Source of the DNA: Patescibacteria group bacterium
GTDB lineage: Bacteria > Patescibacteriota > Minisyncoccia > Phycocordibacterales > JAKFXT01
Reading direction: 5' to 3'
NCBI GenBank assembly: GCA_021731245.1
Contig: JAKFXT010000010.1
Coordinates: forward strand, 1-32,075
DNA: 32,075 bases
In this document: positions 26,582 to 32,075 of the stretch, piece after piece
Layout of the letters: each line of letters opens with the position of its first letter
Numbering within the stretch: position 1 is the stretch's first letter
Position numbers and translations under genes: made by a program
The notes under the pieces: model-generated
Seen by the model: only the letters and a program-made list of their open reading frames with translations
Databases searched by the model: none
What the model was told of the DNA's origin: nothing

Positions 26582-26974
26582 TTAGATATTTTTTCTTTTT
26601 AAAATTTCTTGAACCTGCTCCAAAACTTCAGATGGAATTGTGTTGGCCTTAACAATGTACCCGTCTATGCCTAATTTTTTAGCTGCTTCTATATCAGAAT
26701 TTTGCCCTTGATTAGACAGAACTATGTAGGACGCATTTGGTGCCAAATTACCCTTTCTTATGGCTTCCAAAAATTCTAAACCAGAAAGTCCCGGCATTAT
26801 CACATCAAAAAGTATCGCATCTGGGGTATAACCATTCTTTATTTTTTCCAGTGCATCTTCTCCCGAAAAAGCCGACATGATTTCAAAAGAAGCACTTTTA
26901 AACTTCAGTGTATACATATCAACTAAAAACTTATCATCATCAACCAAAAGTATTTTCTTATTTAATTCAGCCAT
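26582..26974 (-). CDS. Stand-alone response regulator receiver (CheY-like) protein
   Basis: KKILLVDDDKFLVDMY, DAILFDVIMPGLSG, conserved LSNQ/IVKA positions. Confidence 0.9.
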   Translation of the reverse strand: MAELNKKILLVDDDKFLVDMYTLKFKSASFEIMSAFSGEDALEKIKNGYTPDAILFDVIMPGLSGLEFLEAIRKGNLAPNASYIVLSNQGQNSDIEAAKKLGIDGYIVKANTIPSEVLEQVQEILKRKNI

Positions 26975-27029
26975 AATTTATTTAAATCTTCAAATCTTTA
27001 AAGTATTATAACGCATAATTAGAATTTAT

Positions 27030-28778
27030 TTATGACAAAGTGTTCACTTCTTCAAAAGGAATTAGCCCATTTGAACATTTAATAATAGCGTCTTCTTGAA
27101 GAGAGATCATCCCTTTATTTCTCATAATATCTCTCATTTCAGGTTCTGTTGCCTTTCTCAAAATAGCCTCCTCAATCTCTCTATTTATTTCAAACATTTC
27201 AAAAACAGCCATTCTACCTCTTACTCCATTTGGACAATCAGCAGTTGGCTGTATTCCATAAAGATTTTCTGTTGGCATAATCTGAGAACGTAAATCTGCT
27301 GGCAAAGTAGCGAAGTGACTTTCGACAAAAGCTTTCATAGAGCCTTCAATTGGAAGTGGCTTACCAGTATTCGGACAAAGAGTGCGCACCAATCTTTGTG
27401 CCATTACTAAAACAATTGTGGGAGCAATTAAATATGGGTCAATTCCCATATCAATAAGTCGAGGTATAACGCCAAGCGCATTGTTGGTGTGAATAGTTGA
27501 AAGAACCAAGTGACCAGTAAGAGCCGCTTGAACCGCAAGGGCCGCCGTTTCTTTATCTCGTATCTCACCCACCATTATAATGTCTGGGTCTTGGCGCAAA
27601 GTAGTACGTAGCCCCGTTGCAAATGTGTAATTAATCTCGGGACGAATCTGAGATTGATTCATACCTTCTATGTTAAATTCAACAGGATCTTCCAAAGACA
27701 AAACATTTTTTGTCTCTCTATCAATTTCATTTAACATTGAGTAAAGAGTGGTAGATTTACCAGCTCCAGTTGGACCAGAAATCAAAATTATACCGTACGG
27801 CTTTTGAATAGATCTTCTAACCATTTCTAAATGTTCTTTAGAAAGTCCTGACCCCTCAAGGCTACGGACTCCTTTTTCTTTATCCAAAATACGCATCACA
27901 ACCTTCTCTCCATAGTAAGTTGGAAAAGTTGATACGCGAAAATCTACACCACGACCATCAATTTTTGCCGAAAAGCGTCCATCTTGTGGTTTTCTGTGTT
28001 CATCCAATTTCATATTGGAAAGTATTTTTATACGAGCGACGACACTTCTGTGAACAGTTATAGGTAAAACTAAACTGGTATGTAATTCTCCATCAATACG
28101 AAAACGAACGCGGGTGCGCTCGGCCATTGGCTCAATGTGAATGTCAGATGCCTGACCTTCTATCGCATATCGTAAAACTGTTGCCACAATTTTTGTAACA
28201 GGGGCATCCTCAATAATTCTCGCCTCTCCCGCTTTTTTGCTTTGAGTTAAATCTTGAGTAGATTCTTTATTTAAATCAGTATCTTCCCCACCAAGTTCTC
28301 CCGAGAGTTCAGAAAGAGCCTTGGTTACTTCACCAGAAAGACCTTTGTACATATCGATAACAGATTTAAAGTCATCTGTTGATATTAAAAATAGTTTAAA
28401 AGGAAGATTTATCTTTGAAGAAATAAAATTCAAAGCGTCTCTTGCCTCAATATTATCCGGATCAACAATACCTACTTCCAAAACTCCGTCGGAAACACTT
28501 ATTGGAACAAATTTATAGTGAGACGCAGATTCCTCTGGAATATATTTAAGTATTTCAAAGGGTATATCTTTGTCATCAACACTCCTTATAGGGATTTTCA
28601 AATATTGACCTTTGGCTTCCAAAAAGTCCTCACTTGTTACACCGTGATCTTTAAGAACTTCTTCAAGAGGTGATTTAGATTCTCTTACCTCACGCTCAAC
28701 AGTAGCCGCCTCTTTGTCGGTAATAATATTTTTACGAACTAAAATTGAAAGCAGTGGGTTAGCCATTGTATCCTTCAA
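27030..28778 (-). CDS. pilB: Type IV pilus assembly ATPase PilB (GspE family)
   Basis: ISGPTGAGKSTTLYSML, VGEIRDKETAALAVQAALTGHLVLSTIHTNNA. Confidence 0.92.
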   Translation of the reverse strand: MKDTMANPLLSILVRKNIITDKEAATVEREVRESKSPLEEVLKDHGVTSEDFLEAKGQYLKIPIRSVDDKDIPFEILKYIPEESASHYKFVPISVSDGVLEVGIVDPDNIEARDALNFISSKINLPFKLFLISTDDFKSVIDMYKGLSGEVTKALSELSGELGGEDTDLNKESTQDLTQSKKAGEARIIEDAPVTKIVATVLRYAIEGQASDIHIEPMAERTRVRFRIDGELHTSLVLPITVHRSVVARIKILSNMKLDEHRKPQDGRFSAKIDGRGVDFRVSTFPTYYGEKVVMRILDKEKGVRSLEGSGLSKEHLEMVRRSIQKPYGIILISGPTGAGKSTTLYSMLNEIDRETKNVLSLEDPVEFNIEGMNQSQIRPEINYTFATGLRTTLRQDPDIIMVGEIRDKETAALAVQAALTGHLVLSTIHTNNALGVIPRLIDMGIDPYLIAPTIVLVMAQRLVRTLCPNTGKPLPIEGSMKAFVESHFATLPADLRSQIMPTENLYGIQPTADCPNGVRGRMAVFEMFEINREIEEAILRKATEPEMRDIMRNKGMISLQEDAIIKCSNGLIPFEEVNTLS

Positions 28779-28812
28779 CCATTATACATCGCCAAACTAA
28801 TCTTAAATACAA

Positions 28813-29181
28813 CTAATTGGTCAATGTTCCAACACCAATATTTATTTGTGGGGAAGATGGTGCGACAGAGCCTTCAAATGGCGCGAATGGATTTTCTCTT
28901 CCTTTGTCGCCTTCAGTTAAAACAAGGTCTGTACTAAAATTATTCAATTTCTTAAAAACTGAATCAGTGAAAATATCCTGACTGAGTTTAATTCTCTTAA
29001 GCTCCAAAAGCAGTGGTAGCACTTCCCCACCAACACTGCCGCCCGCAGAAGAAACACTTATAAAAGTAGTTGGGTCTGATGAAGAATTTTCAGCAAAAAA
29101 ATAATTATAAACAAAATATAGACCAACTAAAATTGCTACAAAGATGACTATATTTTTAATTTCAGATTTTATAAAATCCAT
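28813..29181 (-). CDS. Hypothetical pilus-operon protein, possibly PilP-like
   Basis: Single N-terminal TM, GRENPFAPF motif, position after pilO. Confidence 0.45.
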   Translation of the reverse strand: MDFIKSEIKNIVIFVAILVGLYFVYNYFFAENSSSDPTTFISVSSAGGSVGGEVLPLLLELKRIKLSQDIFTDSVFKKLNNFSTDLVLTEGDKGRENPFAPFEGSVAPSSPQINIGVGTLTN

Positions 29182-29197
29182 ATAATTATATTATTAC

Positions 29198-29779
29198 TTA
29201 ACGTAACCAATAAGTTTTAATGGTAATGTCGTAATCATAAACCTCTCCGGTGGTACTTCTTACTGCTATATTTGTAACATCGGCTAGGCGAAGTGAGCTT
29301 TCTAAACTCTTCAAAAATTGCTTGAAAACCTCATATTTTGCGGAAACGCTAAAACCTAAAGTCACAGAACCGATCGTTTCATTTCCTCCTATCGCAATCT
29401 CACGTTCTTCTCCAGAATTAGCGTTACTATTGCTTGTATTCCCAGAAAAACGTAATGATTTAAGAACAAGTCCATAAGGCCTAGCTATATCATTTATACC
29501 GATAACAAGACGAATATTATCAATGTAGTCCGGTAATAATCTTTCGAGCCTATCTCTGTCACCTTGATTCAAAGCATTCTTGGCTTCAAGTAATTTATTT
29601 TTCTCACGAACAAACTCGTCAGAATTTCCAATAGCAGTATCATAATCAGCTATTTCCTTCATAATCATTTCTATACCTGGCTTTGCGGGGTCATCGCTTC
29701 TATACATTGGATCAATCACTGTAAAAAATAGTCCGACTGAAATAACTATTAATATGACTTGAAAAATAATTTTGTTCAT
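29198..29779 (-). CDS. PilO-like pilus assembly protein
   Basis: N-terminal TM, coiled coil, position between PilN-like and PilB. Confidence 0.65.
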   Translation of the reverse strand: MNKIIFQVILIVISVGLFFTVIDPMYRSDDPAKPGIEMIMKEIADYDTAIGNSDEFVREKNKLLEAKNALNQGDRDRLERLLPDYIDNIRLVIGINDIARPYGLVLKSLRFSGNTSNSNANSGEEREIAIGGNETIGSVTLGFSVSAKYEVFKQFLKSLESSLRLADVTNIAVRSTTGEVYDYDITIKTYWLR

Positions 29780-30420
29780 ATTCCTTCAGAATCGATTACG
29801 CTCCTAAATTTAATTAATTGAGGGTCAACAATTGTAGAAACAGAAAAATTTATGTTACCGCTACCATCAAGGCTAAGGTCAGAAAAAATTGGCTCACGAA
29901 AACCTTTGGTTCTATTAAAAAGGTCTGATTGTAAAGCAACGCTTGTATAATTTTTAGCATTTCCCCTTGCTTTAAATTGTATGCCACCAATAGAGGTCGG
30001 CAATTCTGATGTTTCTACAGCCCCAACCTCTATCTCTCTATCGGGAATAACAAGATTTAAATCCAAAAAGCGAACGTGTTTTATAGTTGCGTCCTCCAAG
30101 ATATCGAAAAAAGCTGACACAGCAACGTGCTGATCGAGCAATTTCTGAGATTCTTCTATTCGACTCCCTAAACGCTTTAAATCTCTAACGGTATCTAAAT
30201 CAAAGCCCTTTCTCGCCCTTTCAAGAGTTTCTCTTTTATTTACAAGTGACTTCTCCAAATAACCCTTATAAAGATACGCCCCAAAAGACAGGGCTACTGC
30301 TCCAAAGAAAATAATGACGCATATTATAGTTACAACCGAAACACCTCTATTTTCATAGCTATAGCTGGTTTGGATTATTGGCTTTTTTGGTATAAAAGAA
30401 GTCTGAGATTGACTATCCAT
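29776..30420 (-). CDS. PilN-like pilus assembly protein
   Basis: Single TM, coiled coil, between PilM and PilO-like genes. Confidence 0.6.
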   Translation of the reverse strand: MDSQSQTSFIPKKPIIQTSYSYENRGVSVVTIICVIIFFGAVALSFGAYLYKGYLEKSLVNKRETLERARKGFDLDTVRDLKRLGSRIEESQKLLDQHVAVSAFFDILEDATIKHVRFLDLNLVIPDREIEVGAVETSELPTSIGGIQFKARGNAKNYTSVALQSDLFNRTKGFREPIFSDLSLDGSGNINFSVSTIVDPQLIKFRSVIDSEGI

Positions 30421-30498
30421 ATGTTTATTATATCAAGAAGAACAACGATTTTTATAACAACAAACGTGAATAACTCATTATTCGCCTACCTAGGAATT

Positions 30499-31629
30499 TT
30501 AATTTTGTTGACTCAATTTACGTAATGCTAAACCAACAGCAACAGCAAACTCTGGCCCAACAGCTTTTAGAGTAGGTGAGAGAAAGGCTGGGGTTAAAGT
30601 TTTAGAAAATGGATCTCCTGCAATTACCTCTGCTTGAAAATGTACTTTAGCGGCTTCAGCAAAACCACGCATCACAGCTCCCCCGCCGGACAAAACCACT
30701 TTTGAAATAGTGTGATTATTTTTTTTCTCAAATGAAAGCAGAACTTGATTACTTTCATTAAATATATAGTCCAAAGAAAGCGTTACCACTTCATTAATAG
30801 CCCTGTTTGCAGGGTCGGTCGACAAACCAACACTTCTTTTTAATTCTTCCGCCTGAGAAACTGGTACATCCAAAGATTTTGCGATCGATAAAGTAATATC
30901 TTGTGAGCCGCGATTTATAATGTGTGAATCTTTTATGACACCATGCTCCATCAAATAAAGCTTGGTGGTCCCTGCCCCCATATCCATAATCATAACTGGC
31001 TCAATCCCCTGATCTAAGACTGAGCGAGCTGTGCTAAAAAGTTCTATTTCAAAAACAGGGTCTTCAAATCCGAGTTCTGTACTAATTGTTTTATTTTTTA
31101 TAAGCGCATCATTTAATATAGCAACGAGAAGAACGTCAATTTTTTTAGCGCCATTGTCTTTGCCTTTAGATGCCTTAGTTTCTCCCGGAGAAGAAAATCT
31201 GTCTTCTTTTTTTGGTATTACCCACCAGTCCAGTGAGACTTCGGAAATAGGAACTGGAATATAACGCCTTGCTTCAAGCGGAATCATTTCTGCCATTTTC
31301 TTTTCTCCAATATCTGGCATTTCCACAAATGAAATTAGGCTTGAGGCAAGTGGGATTGAAACAACAGCATTCTTACTTGTCACTTTAGCCTCCCGAAACA
31401 AATCTGTAAGCGCCTCTTTAATTCTGTCTATAGGTAAATTAGTAGCACGCCCAAGCTCAATACCGCCATATGGACCAAGGGCAATTTCTCCATAAGTCTC
31501 GAGGACTGCACGGCCATTCTTTTTCTTAAGTTGCACTACTTTTATGGCAGAGGCGCCAATATCAACTCCCACAACGCTTTCGTCTCTACTTGTCAAATTT
31601 TGAAAAATTTTTTTAAATGAAATATCCAT
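30499..31629 (-). CDS. pilM: Type IV pilus assembly protein PilM (actin-like ATPase)
   Basis: VVGVDIGASAIKVVQLKK, MIMDMGAGTTKLYLM, VLSGGGAVMRGF. Confidence 0.92.
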   Translation of the reverse strand: MDISFKKIFQNLTSRDESVVGVDIGASAIKVVQLKKKNGRAVLETYGEIALGPYGGIELGRATNLPIDRIKEALTDLFREAKVTSKNAVVSIPLASSLISFVEMPDIGEKKMAEMIPLEARRYIPVPISEVSLDWWVIPKKEDRFSSPGETKASKGKDNGAKKIDVLLVAILNDALIKNKTISTELGFEDPVFEIELFSTARSVLDQGIEPVMIMDMGAGTTKLYLMEHGVIKDSHIINRGSQDITLSIAKSLDVPVSQAEELKRSVGLSTDPANRAINEVVTLSLDYIFNESNQVLLSFEKKNNHTISKVVLSGGGAVMRGFAEAAKVHFQAEVIAGDPFSKTLTPAFLSPTLKAVGPEFAVAVGLALRKLSQQN

Positions 31630-31670
31630 TTTCTACTGAAAATATGTCAGAATGATATTAAGTATATCAT

Positions 31671-32027
31671 ATGGATTTTCTAAATTTAGCTCTAAATTGG
31701 GTAAAAAATGGCCTAGAATTACTGACTTCTTTTGTCTTCCCCATTTCACTAACTGAAACTAAATTAAAAACAATTTCGGTTGAAAAACTTAAATCTAATT
31801 TCCCCAACGAATGGTTCTCTAATGACAAGAAGACAGTGGCTATTTTCCCTTACAAGAATACATTTATAAGAGAGTCTATCTGGCTTTTAAAATATAGAAA
31901 AAATGAATACGCGATAAATATTTTTGCCAAAGCGCTAGGCGAATCAATAATTAGTCTTTGTGAGGACCAATTACCTTTTTATTCTTCTCCTCAAATTATT
32001 TTGATTCCCATACCAAATCATATATGA
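31671..32027 (+). CDS. comF: ComF-family protein, truncated at the window-end palindrome
   Basis: IWLLKYRKNEYAINIFAKALGE...IILIPIP is N-terminal ComF-like; PRTase part missing. Confidence 0.65.
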   Translation: MDFLNLALNWVKNGLELLTSFVFPISLTETKLKTISVEKLKSNFPNEWFSNDKKTVAIFPYKNTFIRESIWLLKYRKNEYAINIFAKALGESIISLCEDQLPFYSSPQIILIPIPNHI

Positions 32028-32075
32028 TTTGGTATGGGAATCAAAATAATTTGAGGAGAAGAATAAAAAGGTAAT
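31970..32075. repeat. Perfect 53-bp-arm palindrome ending the window
   Basis: Arms 31970-32022 and 32023-32075 are exact reverse complements with no loop. Confidence 0.97.

Overview
AT-rich bacterial window with the gene content and tight packing of a Candidate Phyla Radiation (Parcubacteria-like) genome; the taxon is inferred, not proven. It contains (i) a + strand block: DUF1801, C39-like peptidase with TPR, DUF192, FemAB-like; (ii) mixed small genes including MauE/DoxX-like, S51 peptidase and GrpB-like, plus a compositionally foreign GC-rich one-gene cassette at about 5.01-5.48 kb; (iii) a housekeeping block on the minus strand: pyrG, ftsX, ftsE, prfB, gatA, gatC, ligA; (iv) six tRNA genes, one (Thr-GGT) interrupted by a 194-nt group I-like intron, another (Asp-GTC) whose 5' end appears to have been invaded by a GIY-YIG nuclease cassette flanked by 13-bp direct repeats; (v) a large type IV pilus operon (PilM/N/O/P-like/B/REC/T/C, four tandem PilA-like pilins, prepilin peptidase, minor pseudopilins); (vi) a truncated comF gene ending in a perfect 53-bp-arm terminal palindrome. 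The most interesting signals are at tRNA loci. Two unrelated nuclease ORFs (HNH and GIY-YIG) both run into the tRNA immediately downstream and both stop on the tRNA's own U8-A9-G10. The GIY-YIG one carries a direct-repeat/hairpin insertion scar. A tRNA-Gln 3' half plus trailer is tandemly duplicated, with a palindromic insert and dispersed copies of the trailer repeat. All calls are by eye from the sequence and supplied ORFs; no searches were run.
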